64,000 nt of DNA from Actinomadura sp. DC4 (lineage in GTDB: Bacteria > Actinomycetota > Actinomycetes > Streptosporangiales > Streptosporangiaceae). The position numbers and the translations under genes are program-made. Below the pieces are notes generated by a model. The model had not been told where the DNA came from and did no database searches. It was given only the letters and a program-made list of their open reading frames with translations. The stretch is taken from positions 234,278-298,277 of the forward strand of contig NZ_JAUEQY010000011.1 in the NCBI RefSeq assembly GCF_030406325.1. The letters run 5' to 3'. Positions 26,801-34,654 of the stretch are shown in pieces. The number at the start of each line of letters is the position of its first letter. Positions within the stretch are counted from its first letter, which is position 1.

Positions 26801-29475
26801 GTGTTGACGAAGAAGCCGACGAGGTGGTCGAGGGCCTCGTCGGTGCGCCCGGCGATGGGAGTGCCGACGGGGAGGTCGGTCCCCGCGCCGAGGCGGGTGA
26901 GCAGGGCCGCGTAGGCGGCGTGCAGGACCATGAACACGGTGGCGTTGCAGCCCCGGGCCAGCTTGAGGAGCCGGTCGTGCAGGTGCGGTGAGATGGCGAA
27001 GGGCACGGTCGCGCCGCGGTGGGTCGCGACGGCCGGGCGCGGGCGGTCGGCCGGCAGCTGGAGCTGGTCGGGGATGCCGTCGAGGGCGGCCGTCCAGTGG
27101 CCGAGCTGCTCGCTGAGAACGCTGGCCGGGTCGGCCCGGTAGCCGAGGAGGCGGCGCTGCCAGAGCGTGTAGTCGGCGTAGTGGACCGGGAGCGGGTCCC
27201 ACCCGGGCGCGCGGCCCATGAGGCGTGCGCCGTACGCGGTGGTGAGATCGCGGGTGAGCGGGGTCATCGACCAGCCGTCGGCGGCGATGTGGTGGAGGAC
27301 GAGCAGCAGGACGTACTCCGGTTCGCCTTCGGTGGTGAGCGTCAGCAGGTGTGCGCGCAGCGGCGGCTCGCGGGTCAGGTCGAACCCCTGCGCGGCGGCC
27401 TCGGCCAGCGCCGTGGACAGCTCGGCCTCGGCGACGCAGGCCCGGTGCAGCCGGGGGCGGGCCATCTCCGGAGGCAGGACGACCTGACGCGGGGCGCCGC
27501 CCGTCTCGGGGAACACCGTACGCAGGGTCTCGTGCCGTCCGGCCACGTCGGCCAGCGCCGCGGTGAGCGCGTCGACGTCGAGGTCGCCGCCGAGCCGCAG
27601 CGCGACGGGCATGTTGTACGTGGCGCCCGGCCCTTCCAGCCGGTTGAGGAACCATAGCCGTCGCTGCGCCGAGGACAGCGGGACGACGTCCGGCCGGTCA
27701 CCGGCGGACAGTACGGGGCGGGCGGCGCCGTGGCGGCCGAGGTCGCGGGCGAGGCCGGCGACCGTGGGCGTCTCGAAGAGCGCGCGTATCGGGAGCTCGA
27801 CGCCGAGGGTCGTACGGATCCGGCTGATGAGGCGGGTGGCCAGGAGCGAGTGGCCGCCGAGGTCGAAGAAGTCGTCGTCGATGCCGACGCGGCCGAGGTG
27901 GAGCGTCTCGGCGAACAGCCGGGCAAGGATCTCTTCGACCGGCGTACGCGAGGAGCGGTCGGTCGTGGCGAACTCGGGCTCGGGGAGCGCCGCGCGGTCG
28001 AGCTTGCCGTTCGGCGTCAGCGGAAAGGCGTCCAGGACCACGACGGCGGCGGGCGTCATGTGGTCGGGCAGCGTCTGGGCGAGGGCCTGCCGTAGCCGCG
28101 CCGGGTCGGCGTCTCTGTTGGCGACGGCATAGGCGACGAGCCGCCGGTCGCCGGGGTGGTCCTCGCGGACGACGACCGCGGCCCGGGCGACGCCAGGCTG
28201 GTCGGTCAGCGCGGTCTCGATCTCGCGGAGCTCGACCCGGTAGCCGCGGATCTTGACCTGGTGGTCGGTACGCCCGATGTATTCCAGGTTGCCGGCGGCG
28301 CTCCGCCGTACGAGGTCGCCCGTACGGTACATGCGTTCGCCGGGTCCTTCGCAGGGGCAGGCGACGAACCGCTCGGCGGTCAGGGCGGGGCGGTCGAGGT
28401 AGCCGCGGGCGAGCCCGGCGCCGGCGACGTACAGCTCGCCGGCCGCCCCGGGCCGCACCGGCCGCAGACGGTCGTCCAGCACGTACACGCGCGTGCCCCA
28501 GACGGGCCGGCCGATCGGCACACGAGGACCGTCGCCGGGCGTGCACCGCCACGACGTGACGTCCACCACCGTTTCGGTCAGGCCGTACAGGTGGTGGAGC
28601 TCGGCGTCCGACACGGCGCGGAACCGGTCCGCGAGCTCACCCGGCAGGGACTCGCCGCCGCACAGGACGCGGCGGAGGCTGCGGCATCCGGCGATCTCGG
28701 GCGTCCTGACGAAGACCTCCAGCATGGAGGGGACGAAGTGGGCCGTCGTCACGCGTTTCTCGCGGATGAGGGAGGCGAGGTAGACGGGGTCCTTGTGCCC
28801 TCCGGGTTCGGCGACCACGACGGCGGCGCCGGTCAGCAGTGGCCAGAAGATCTCCCAGACCGCGACGTCCACGCTGATGGAGGCCTTGTGCAGGACGCGA
28901 TCACTGGGACGGAGCGCGTACTCGCCCTGCATCCACGACAGCCGGCTCACGATCGCGTCGTGCGGCACCATGACGCCCTTGGGCCGCCCTGTGGAGCCGG
29001 AGGTGTAGACGACGTACGCCGGGTGCTGGGGCGGCAGGTGCCGCCCGGCGACGTCCGCCTGCGGGCACGCGTCCAGCGTCCGGACGACGCGGGGATCGTC
29101 GAGGAGCAGCAACGGTGTCCCGGCCGGTGCCTCGACGGTACCTTCCACGCTGACCAGCAGCGCGCAGGCGCCGTCGATCATCTGCGCGACCCGGCCGGCA
29201 GGGTGGTCGAGGTCGACCGGGAGGTACGCCGCGCCGGTCTTGGCGACGGCGAGCACGGCGGTGACGAGCTCGATCGAACGGGGGAGCGCGAGGGCGACGA
29301 TCTTCTCCGCGCCGACGCCGAGCCCGATGAGGTGGTGCGCGAGCCGGTTGGCGCGGACGTTGAGCTCGGCGTACGTCAGGATCGTGTCACCGGAGATGAC
29401 GGCCTCGGCACCGGGCGTGGCGCCGGCCTGCCGCTCGAACAGCTCGGGCAGCGTGCCCTCGACTTCGCCGCTCAC
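23815..29475 (-). CDS. bimodular non-ribosomal peptide synthetase A-PCP-C-A-PCP-TE
   Basis: An 1886-residue NRPS. A1 ~10-495 ([12 protein letters not shown]10 PNGKLDR at 489); PCP1 with LGGHSLL, Ser543; C ~595-1035 with HHIAADG (728-734); A2 ~1060-1550; PCP2 Ser1595; thioesterase ~1655-1886 with GWSIGG (Ser1724), Asp1751 and His1864. It starts with an adenylation domain, so it self-loads, makes one peptide bond and releases the product: a dipeptide, or a multimer if the TE iterates. Pocket residues read by alignment to GrsA give DVWHLGLVDK for A1, close to serine codes, and DAYWWGVAFK for A2, close to small branched amino acids such as valine; both are tentative. No epimerase or methyltransferase domain. 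The GTG start overlaps the MbtH stop. Confidence 0.95.
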   Translation of the reverse strand: MSGEVEGTLPELFERQAGATPGAEAVISGDTILTYAELNVRANRLAHHLIGLGVGAEKIVALALPRSIELVTAVLAVAKTGAAYLPVDLDHPAGRVAQMIDGACALLVSVEGTVEAPAGTPLLLLDDPRVVRTLDACPQADVAGRHLPPQHPAYVVYTSGSTGRPKGVMVPHDAIVSRLSWMQGEYALRPSDRVLHKASISVDVAVWEIFWPLLTGAAVVVAEPGGHKDPVYLASLIREKRVTTAHFVPSMLEVFVRTPEIAGCRSLRRVLCGGESLPGELADRFRAVSDAELHHLYGLTETVVDVTSWRCTPGDGPRVPIGRPVWGTRVYVLDDRLRPVRPGAAGELYVAGAGLARGYLDRPALTAERFVACPCEGPGERMYRTGDLVRRSAAGNLEYIGRTDHQVKIRGYRVELREIETALTDQPGVARAAVVVREDHPGDRRLVAYAVANRDADPARLRQALAQTLPDHMTPAAVVVLDAFPLTPNGKLDRAALPEPEFATTDRSSRTPVEEILARLFAETLHLGRVGIDDDFFDLGGHSLLATRLISRIRTTLGVELPIRALFETPTVAGLARDLGRHGAARPVLSAGDRPDVVPLSSAQRRLWFLNRLEGPGATYNMPVALRLGGDLDVDALTAALADVAGRHETLRTVFPETGGAPRQVVLPPEMARPRLHRACVAEAELSTALAEAAAQGFDLTREPPLRAHLLTLTTEGEPEYVLLLVLHHIAADGWSMTPLTRDLTTAYGARLMGRAPGWDPLPVHYADYTLWQRRLLGYRADPASVLSEQLGHWTAALDGIPDQLQLPADRPRPAVATHRGATVPFAISPHLHDRLLKLARGCNATVFMVLHAAYAALLTRLGAGTDLPVGTPIAGRTDEALDHLVGFFVNTLVLRTSTAGNPTFARLVHRTRETTLRAYQNQDLPFERLVEAVGPARSAAYNPLFQVMIALDNNAAARFELPGLRVAEERVDLGIAKFDLFLNLTEEPRRDGSPAGIGGVIEYATDLFDRSTVEAVAERLERILEQVVADPDVPIGDLDVLTPPERHRLLHEWNDTTRPVANAALPRLFEAQAARTPDAPAVVSDDVTLTYAELSARANRLAHHLIERGAGPEKVVALALPRSAELVVAVLAITKTGAAYLPIDLRYPEARMRLVMEQTDARLLVTDRDTIARVPTDRAEAVLVDEPGAGAESDPGVTVHGDQLAYVVFTSGSTGAPKGVAATHADVVALAADRSWRNGAHERILLHSPLNFDASTYELWVPLLSGGQVVVAPPGDLEPATLARVVRRHGVTALWLTAGLFMLMAERPECLAGVREAWIGGDVVPPPTVRRVMDACPDTTIVDVYGPTEITAFATRHRVRHTDYLRGALPIGRPLDNTRVYVLDDRLRPVPPGVAGELYIAGAGLARGYFGRPALSAERFVACPYGGPGERMYRTGDLARWNAGANLEFVGRTDHQVKVRGYRIELGEIQTALTAQPSVAQAVVVVREDQPGDQRLTAYVVPDENVTADPVRLRQELSRLLPDYMTPAAVVVLDAFPLTPNGKIDRTALPAPEFAVTDRHSRTPHEETLAHLFAEALHLDRIGIDDDFFDLGGHSLLATRLISRIRATLGIDLPIRALFETPTIAGLARNLSDTGSKEALGAVLPLQSRGTRPPLFCVHPAGGLSWGYAGLIQHLGADQPIVGLQAPSVNGGPDLSVRRLAAEHLERIRAIQPTGPYALLGWSIGGLLVHEIAAELQELGEQVSLLGLLDAFPGHRPGQARSEEEILAQFAEQFGLSGTEPDRDAILKATGGSLAHFDRPTAEAILDTYTHLSRMAFDHVPRPFHGDALLFVAELEEEQEPRVAATRPYITGEVVRHDVNARHASMTDPGPLREIGRVLARRLGL

Positions 29476-29684
29476 GCGCCACGCTCCATGGCCTCACGCA
29501 GGCTCTGCGGACGCATGTCGCCCCAGTGCCGGTCGATGTAGTCCAGACACGCCGCGCGCGTACTCTCATCGACCGCGATCGACCAGCCGTCGGGAACTTC
29601 TATCGAGGCGGGCCACAGCGAGTACTGGCGTTCGTCGTTGATGAGTACGCGGTAGGTGCTTTTCTCGTCCTCGAACGGATTCAC
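29472..29684 (-). CDS. MbtH-like NRPS chaperone
   Basis: A 70-residue MbtH-family protein: [33 protein letters not shown] with the conserved tryptophans, and the C-terminal [17 protein letters not shown]. These proteins bind A domains and are often needed for their folding or activity. The GTG at 29684 is chosen because NPFED is the family's normal start and AGGGGG lies ~10 nt upstream. Its stop overlaps the NRPS start (GTGA), so chaperone and synthetase are coupled. First gene of the NRPS operon. Confidence 0.95.
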   Translation of the reverse strand: MNPFEDEKSTYRVLINDERQYSLWPASIEVPDGWSIAVDESTRAACLDYIDRHWGDMRPQSLREAMERGA

Positions 29685-29712
29685 CGCTGACCTGCCCCCT
29701 GGCTGAAGATCC

Positions 29713-29767
29713 GGCGCCGTTCTCGGTGACCGGCGCCTCACTCAGGAGGCGTTCCATGGCGTTCCAC
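29713..29767 (-). promoter_or_regulatory. NRPS operon leader: hairpin and tandem repeat
   Basis: The 103-nt gap before mbtH holds an inverted repeat GGCGCCG (29713-29719) / CGGCGCC (29731-29737) and a tandem direct repeat in which GGCGTTCCA occurs twice at exact 10-bp spacing (29748-29756, 29758-29766). The hairpin could be a terminator of the upstream sigma gene or an attenuator, and the repeat a regulator site. No clear -10/-35 pair was found. Confidence 0.3.
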
Positions 29768-29787
29768 GGAGTGCCGCAGGCCCGGCC

Positions 29788-30690
29788 CTAGGAGAGGCCG
29801 CGTGAGCGGGCGAACGTCTGGAGTTTCGCCGGGTTCATGAACCACAGGAGCGTGCCGATGCCCTGGGCCGCGGCCTCGATGGTCAGCAGTGCGAGGTCGG
29901 TGCCGTCGCGGGAGATCAGTACGCCGGGGCGGCCGTTCGCCTCCACCCATTCGAGATGTGTGCCCGGCCAGAAGCGTGGTCCGAAGGCGACGATGAACTT
30001 CGCCACGCGCGTGTCGCCCTCGACGGGGATCCTCGCGGCGCCCCTGATGCCGTCGCCGTCGGTGTAGCTGACGACGTCCTCGGCGAAGAGGTCCTCCAGG
30101 GCGCCGACGTCGCCGGCGCGGGCGGCGGCGAGGAACACCTCCAGGAGCCGCCGGTGCTCGGCCACGTCCACGGCCTCGCGTCGCCCGGCGGACAGGCGTT
30201 TGCGGGCGCGGCTGACCATCTGGCGGGTGTTGACGGCGCTGACCTGCAGGATGTCGGCGATCTCGCCGTACGGATAGTCGAACGCCTCGCGGAGGACGTA
30301 CGCGGCGCGTTCGGCCGGGCCGAGTTTCTCCAGCAGGAGCAGGACGGCGAGTTCCAGCGCCTCTCCGCGCTCGGCCCCCACCGCCGGGTCGGCGCCGGTG
30401 TCGACGGGCTCGGGCAGCCAGGGCCCGACGTACGTCTCGCGCCGGGCCCGGGCGGACCGGCTGACGTTGATGGCCAGGCGGGTGGTGGTCCGCGCGAGGA
30501 AGGCCGGGGGGTCGGTCACGACGCTGCGGTCGGTCTTCTGCCAGCGCAGCCAGACCTCCTGGAGGAGGTCCTCGGCCTCGGCCACGCTGCCGAGCATGCG
30601 GTAGCCGATGCCGAAGAGGCGGGGACGCAACGCCAGGAAGGCAGAGGCGGCCTGGTCCAGTCCGCCGTCTTTTCCCTGTTCCGCGTGCAT
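29788..30690 (-). CDS. ECF41-group (SigJ-type) sigma factor with fused SnoaL-like domain
   Basis: A 300-residue sigma factor. Region 2 lies at about 14-82 (LRPRLFGIGYRMLGSVAEAE, DLLQEVWLRWQK), region 4 at about 110-168 (YPYGEIADILQVSAVNTRQM). A C-terminal SnoaL-like extension (~178-300) carries the two ECF41 hallmarks, a DGDG motif (211-214, usual form DGGGK) and NPAKL (286-290, usual form NPDKL). In ECF41 factors this extension replaces an anti-sigma factor and modulates activity. The ATG at 30690 is favoured over an upstream in-frame start. It diverges from the oxidoreductase operon, whose promoter carries an ECF41-type -35 box. Confidence 0.9.
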   Translation of the reverse strand: MHAEQGKDGGLDQAASAFLALRPRLFGIGYRMLGSVAEAEDLLQEVWLRWQKTDRSVVTDPPAFLARTTTRLAINVSRSARARRETYVGPWLPEPVDTGADPAVGAERGEALELAVLLLLEKLGPAERAAYVLREAFDYPYGEIADILQVSAVNTRQMVSRARKRLSAGRREAVDVAEHRRLLEVFLAAARAGDVGALEDLFAEDVVSYTDGDGIRGAARIPVEGDTRVAKFIVAFGPRFWPGTHLEWVEANGRPGVLISRDGTDLALLTIEAAAQGIGTLLWFMNPAKLQTFARSRGLS

Positions 30691-30744
30691 ACACCGCCGT
30701 CTCGTCGCTGGCCCTCTCAGCTTACCGAGGCCGTTTTCGGGGAC

Positions 30745-30771
30745 TGTCACAGATCGGGGGGCTGCCTTGTC
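30745..30771 (+). promoter_or_regulatory. ECF41-type promoter of the oxidoreductase operon
   Basis: TGTCACA at 30745-30751 is an exact match to the -35 element described for ECF41 promoters. After a 16-nt spacer TGTC (30768-30771) matches the CGTC -10 element in three of four bases. It lies 54 nt upstream of the ATG of the divergent oxidoreductase gene and 55 nt from the sigma-factor start. ECF41 factors typically control one adjacent redox gene set, which fits exactly. Confidence 0.65.
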
Positions 30772-30824
30772 CTAGCTGGTGACCGGTGGCGAGCGAGGCC
30801 CCGGCGTCAACAGGAAGGCATGGC

Positions 30825-31580
30825 ATGAAGTTCGTGGTCATCGGGGGTACCGGCCTCATCGGGTCCAAGCTCGTGGCGATTCTGTCCGCGCGCGGCCACG
30901 AGGCGGTGGCGGCGGCGCCGAGCACCGGCGTCGACACCCTCACCGGGGAAGGGCTGGCCGGCGTTCTGGCCGGCGCGTCCGTGGTGGTCGACGTGTCGAA
31001 CTCCCCGTCGTTCGAGGACGGTCCGGTGCTGGAGTTCTTCGAGACCTCCACCCGCAATCTGCTGACCGCCGAGGCGGCGGCCGGCGTCGGGCACCACGTC
31101 GCGCTGTCGGTGGTGGGGGCCGAGCGGCTGCCCGACAGCGGCTACCTGCGGGCCAAGGTCGCGCAGGAGAAGCTGATCGAGGGCTCGTCGATCCCCTTCT
31201 CGATCGTGCACGCGACGCAGTTCTTCGAGTTCGTCCGCGGAATCGCCGACACGGGCACCGAGAACGGCACGTTCCGGGTGGCCCCGGTGGCCTTCCAGCC
31301 CATCGCGAGCGACGACGTTGCCGCGGAGGTCGGCAAGGTCGCCGTGGGGGCGCCGCTGAACGGCCGGGTGGAGATCGGCGGCCCGGACCGGTACCGGATG
31401 GACGAGTTCTTCCGGAACGCCCTGGCCGCCTGGAACGACCCGCGCGAGGTCGTCACCGACCCGCGCGCCCGCTACTTCGGCACCGAGCTGACCGAGCGCT
31501 CCCTGGTACCGGACGAGGGCGCGCTCCTCGGCACGATCTCGTACGGCGACTGGCCGGATCGTGTCCCCGCAGGCAGCTGA
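30825..31580 (+). CDS. NmrA-like NAD(P)-binding oxidoreductase/epimerase family protein
   Basis: A 251-residue atypical SDR. The Rossmann nucleotide loop GGTGLIGSK (8-16) starts right after MKFVVI. There is no canonical YxxxK near residue 150; the conserved parts are VALSVVGAERLP, GYLRAKVAQEKLIEGS and HATQFFEFV, as in NmrA/ycf39-type proteins. The ATG at 30825 follows AGGAAGG (30812-30818) at 6 nt. ECF41 factors are known to sit beside genes for carboxymuconolactone decarboxylases, oxidoreductases or epimerases, and this gene takes that role. Substrate unknown. Confidence 0.88.
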   Translation: MKFVVIGGTGLIGSKLVAILSARGHEAVAAAPSTGVDTLTGEGLAGVLAGASVVVDVSNSPSFEDGPVLEFFETSTRNLLTAEAAAGVGHHVALSVVGAERLPDSGYLRAKVAQEKLIEGSSIPFSIVHATQFFEFVRGIADTGTENGTFRVAPVAFQPIASDDVAAEVGKVAVGAPLNGRVEIGGPDRYRMDEFFRNALAAWNDPREVVTDPRARYFGTELTERSLVPDEGALLGTISYGDWPDRVPAGS

Positions 31581-31599
31581 CGTCACGGAGGGACCTCTC

Positions 31600-32019
31600 A
31601 TGGCAGGCAGCGGATCGACCGCATGGCAGACGGCCCTCACCACACTGCAGGAGGTCGTGCCACCGTTCATCCCGGCAGGGGCGCACGCGATGACCGTGGT
31701 CATCGAGTACCCGCCCGGCGACCCCGGCACGCCGCCGCACCGCCACTCCGGCCCGGCCTTCGGGTACGTGCTGGAGGGCGAGATGCTGCTGGAACTCGAA
31801 GGCGAGCCGGAGCGGGTCGTACGCGCGGGTGAGGCGTTCTGGGAGACGGGCGGCGACGTCATCCACTACCAGGACGGCAACAACCGCGACGACGTCCCGC
31901 TCCGTTTCACCGTCACGATGCTGTGCGAGCCCGGAACGCCGATGCTCACCCTGGTGAGCGACGAGGAGCTCACCCGGCTCGCGGACCGCCGCGCTCCCCG
32001 GCCGGAGGGACGCCGGTGA
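31600..32019 (+). CDS. cupin-domain protein
   Basis: A 139-residue single-domain cupin. Motif 1 is GTPPHRHSGPAFGYVLEGE (two His and Glu as metal ligands) and motif 2 follows RAGEAFWETGGDVIHY. Single-domain cupins bind a metal and act as small oxygenases, isomerases or ligand sensors. The ATG at 31600 follows a GGAGG Shine-Dalgarno (31587-31591), 20 nt after the oxidoreductase stop. It should be part of the ECF41-controlled operon and is overlapped at its stop by the next small gene. Confidence 0.85.
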   Translation: MAGSGSTAWQTALTTLQEVVPPFIPAGAHAMTVVIEYPPGDPGTPPHRHSGPAFGYVLEGEMLLELEGEPERVVRAGEAFWETGGDVIHYQDGNNRDDVPLRFTVTMLCEPGTPMLTLVSDEELTRLADRRAPRPEGRR

Positions 32020-32213
32020 AGGGCGAGGACGGATTCCTGTACGAGCTGGAGGTCGAGGTCAGGGAGGAGCTGACCCTGACCGAGTCCAGCGGCGTGGAGG
32101 AGGCCGCCGGCCTGCCGGTCGGAGAGTGGCTGTTCGACCCGGCGGACGCCGAGCGTGAGCGGACCGGGCTGCGGAGTCTGCTCGGTGCCGTGCGGCGGCT
32201 CGAGGACGACTGA
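32016..32213 (+). CDS. small acidic protein of unknown function
   Basis: A 65-residue protein read from the GTG at 32016, which overlaps the cupin stop (GTGA) behind a GGAGGGA Shine-Dalgarno. It is strongly acidic (LYELEVEVREELTL, a WLFDPADAERER segment) and has no signal peptide. The tight coupling to the cupin argues that it is translated, but no family was recognised. Third gene of the ECF41 operon; a 17-nt gap separates it from the convergent aldehyde dehydrogenase gene. Confidence 0.55.
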   Translation: MKGEDGFLYELEVEVREELTLTESSGVEEAAGLPVGEWLFDPADAERERTGLRSLLGAVRRLEDD

Positions 32214-32230
32214 CGGCGGCTCGCGTGCCG

Positions 32231-33646
32231 TCAGCGCTGGATGGCCTTGGTCTCCAGGAACTCCTGGAGACCAAGGCGGCCGAACTCCCGGCCGTTGCCG
32301 GACTGCCGGTAGCCGCCGAACGGGGCGAGCGGGTTCCACTCGCCGCCGTTCACGTCGACCTGGCCGGCGCGCAGCCGCCGGGCGACCGCCAGCGCGTGCT
32401 CGGGCTCTCCGAAGACGCCGCCGGTGAGGCCGTAGATCGTTCCGTTGGCGAGGCGGACCGCCTCGTCCTCGTCCCCGTACGGGATGATCGTCAGGACCGG
32501 GCCGAAGATCTCCTCCTGCGCGATCGCGGAGTCCGGGTCGACCTCGGTGAAGATCGTCGGGCGGGCGTACGCGCCGATCTTCAGGCCCTCCGGCCGTCCC
32601 GGGCCGCCGGACACCGGTTTCGCGCCGTCGGCGATGCCGCGCCTGATGAAGCCGTCGACCCTCTGCCGGTGGGCCTCGGAGGCCAGCGGGCCGATCCGGG
32701 TGGTCGCGTCGCGCGGATCGCCCACGGTGTACGCGGCGGCGCCCGCGACCGCCATCTCCACGATCTCCTCGTGCCGCGCCGCCGGGACGAGCATCCGCGG
32801 CCACGCGCCGCAGACCTGCCCGCCGTTGATGAAGACCCGCGCCAACCCCGCCTCGACCGCCGAAGGCAGGTCGGCGTCGTCGAGGATCACGTTGGCGCCC
32901 TTGCCGCCGAGTTCGAGCGCCACGCGCTTCACCGTCCCGGCGGCGACCGCGAAGATCCGCCGGCCGGCCCGGGTGGAGCCGGTGAAGGAGATCATGTCGA
33001 TGTCCGGATGGGCGGACATCGCCTCACCGGCGACCGGGCCGGTGCCGTACACGACGTTGAAGACGCCCGCCGGCAGGCCCGCCTCGGCGGTGACCTCGGC
33101 GAGGATCCGTGCCGTCAGCGGCGCTACCTCGGACGGCTTCAGCACCACGGCGTTGCCCGCGACGAGGGCGGGGGCCAGCTTCGACATGATCTGCTGAAGC
33201 GGGAAGTTCCACGGAGTGATCGCGCCGACCACTCCGATCGGTTCGTGGACGACCAGGGAGGGGCCGATCTCCTCGGTCCAGTCGACGGCGAGCCCCGCGA
33301 AGGACCGCGTGACGACGATCGGCAGTGTGGCCTGGGCGGCGCGGGACAGGGTGAGCGGGGCGCCCATCTCGGCGGTGATCACGTCGGCGATCTCCTCCAC
33401 CCGGGCCTGCAGGCCGTCGGCGATGCGCCCCACGACGGCGGCGCGGTCGGCCGGCGGCGTCGCGGCCCAGCCGGGGAAGGCGGCCCGCGCGGCGGCGACG
33501 GCGCGGTCGACGTCCGCGGCGGTGCCCGCCGGCGTCGCGGCGACGACCTTCTCGTTCGCGGGGTTCACGACGGCGATGGTCTCGGGGGATTCGGCGGAAG
33601 CGACCTCGCCGTCGATCCAATGTCCAGAAGGTGTGTGTTCGGTCAT
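32231..33646 (-). CDS. NAD(P)-dependent aldehyde dehydrogenase
   Basis: A 471-residue ALDH-superfamily enzyme oxidising an aldehyde to its acid. Catalytic and cofactor residues are in place: TPWNFPLQQ (Asn147), KPSEVAPLT, FTGSTRAGRR, LELGGKGANVI (Glu245), and NGGQVCG with the nucleophile Cys279. The ATG at 33646 gives MTEHTPSGHWIDGE; the frame continues upstream but would run antisense through the regulator gene. It diverges from an XRE-type regulator across a 123-nt region with a long inverted repeat, so it is probably that regulator's target. Substrate unknown. Confidence 0.92.
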   Translation of the reverse strand: MTEHTPSGHWIDGEVASAESPETIAVVNPANEKVVAATPAGTAADVDRAVAAARAAFPGWAATPPADRAAVVGRIADGLQARVEEIADVITAEMGAPLTLSRAAQATLPIVVTRSFAGLAVDWTEEIGPSLVVHEPIGVVGAITPWNFPLQQIMSKLAPALVAGNAVVLKPSEVAPLTARILAEVTAEAGLPAGVFNVVYGTGPVAGEAMSAHPDIDMISFTGSTRAGRRIFAVAAGTVKRVALELGGKGANVILDDADLPSAVEAGLARVFINGGQVCGAWPRMLVPAARHEEIVEMAVAGAAAYTVGDPRDATTRIGPLASEAHRQRVDGFIRRGIADGAKPVSGGPGRPEGLKIGAYARPTIFTEVDPDSAIAQEEIFGPVLTIIPYGDEDEAVRLANGTIYGLTGGVFGEPEHALAVARRLRAGQVDVNGGEWNPLAPFGGYRQSGNGREFGRLGLQEFLETKAIQR

Positions 33647-33663
33647 GCTCTGAAGTCTTGGAG

Positions 33664-33700
33664 CCGCGGATCGGCGTAACCAGGGACGGTCGATCCGCGG
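33664..33700. promoter_or_regulatory. 10-bp perfect inverted repeat between ALDH and XRE genes
   Basis: CCGCGGATCG (33664-33673) and CGATCCGCGG (33691-33700) are perfect inverted arms separated by 17 nt, in the short gap between two divergent genes. Position and symmetry fit an operator for the adjacent XRE regulator acting on both promoters. A hairpin in the aldehyde dehydrogenase leader RNA is the alternative. Confidence 0.55.
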
Positions 33701-33769
33701 ATACGCCCGTCGGGAAGCAGCGCTGACCAGCGTGTTGTTCACCTCTATGCCCGAGATGAAAGGAATGTC

Positions 33770-34603
33770 ATGGACCGCGCTCGTCTCGCCGCGTTCCTCC
33801 GGACCCGCCGGGAGGCACTGCAGCCCGAGGACGTCGGGCTGCCGCGGGGCCGCCGGCGGCGTACGGCGGGGCTGCGCCGCGAGGAGGTCGCCGCGATCAG
33901 CGACATGTCGACCGACTACTACAGCCGGATCGAGCAGCGGCGCGGGCCGCGCCCGTCCGAGCAGATGCTCGCCGCGATCGCCCGCGGCCTCCGGCTCACC
34001 CTCGAGGAACGGGACCACCTGTTCCGGCTGGGCGGGTACCCCACTCCGCGGAGGGCGGTACGTGCCGATCACCTCGACCCGGGTTTGATGCGCATCTTCG
34101 ACGGCCTGGAGGAGGCGGCCGCCCAGGTCGTGAGCGACCTCGGCGAGACGCTGAGGCAGACCCGGCTCGCGAGCGCCCTGCTGGGCGACGAAACCGCCCA
34201 CACCGGAATGGCGCGCAGCCTGCACTATCGCTGGTTCACCGATCCGGGCGCACGGCGCGTCTATCCCGAGGACGACCATCCCCGGCACAGCCGCCTCATC
34301 GCGGCGGACCTGCACCGGACGTACACCCGCGACGGAAGGGACTCCCGCGCCGGAACCATCGTCGACGCCCTCCTCGCCGGCAGTCCGGAGTTCGCCGGCA
34401 TCTGGCGCGAACATCCCGTGACCGGGCCGTACTGCGCGCCGAAGCGCATTCAGCATCCGCACCTCGGGCTGCTCGAACTCCACTGCCAGGTCCTCCTCGA
34501 CCCCGGCCGGTCCCAGTCGCTGCAGGTCTTCACCGCCGAGCCCGGCAGCGAGAGCGACGAGAAACTCCGGCTCCTCGCGGTGACCGCCGGCCAGAGGGTC
34601 TGA
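33770..34603 (+). CDS. XRE-family regulator with MmyB-like ligand-binding domain
   Basis: A 277-residue regulator. Residues ~1-90 are the helix-turn-helix part (LAAFLRTRREALQPEDVGLP, GLRREEVAAISDMSTDYYSR, IEQRRGPRPSEQMLAAIARG). Residues ~100-270 form the MmyB-like ligand-binding domain with the characteristic NW/WF region here as HYRWFTDPGARRVYP. This family, common in actinomycetes, represses neighbouring dehydrogenase genes until a small lipid- or antibiotic-like ligand binds. The ATG at 33770 follows AAAGGAA at 6 nt. It diverges from the aldehyde dehydrogenase gene. Confidence 0.9.
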   Translation: MDRARLAAFLRTRREALQPEDVGLPRGRRRRTAGLRREEVAAISDMSTDYYSRIEQRRGPRPSEQMLAAIARGLRLTLEERDHLFRLGGYPTPRRAVRADHLDPGLMRIFDGLEEAAAQVVSDLGETLRQTRLASALLGDETAHTGMARSLHYRWFTDPGARRVYPEDDHPRHSRLIAADLHRTYTRDGRDSRAGTIVDALLAGSPEFAGIWREHPVTGPYCAPKRIQHPHLGLLELHCQVLLDPGRSQSLQVFTAEPGSESDEKLRLLAVTAGQRV

Positions 34604-34654
34604 CGCGGCGCTCCGGGCTACCCTCGACGGTGTTCGCGGACGGAGGCGGTCGGT

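Noticed and set aside
24793..26991. Long plus-strand frame across the NRPS
   Set aside because: Antisense to intact A and C domains with all core motifs on the minus strand; the predicted protein has no recognisable domain.
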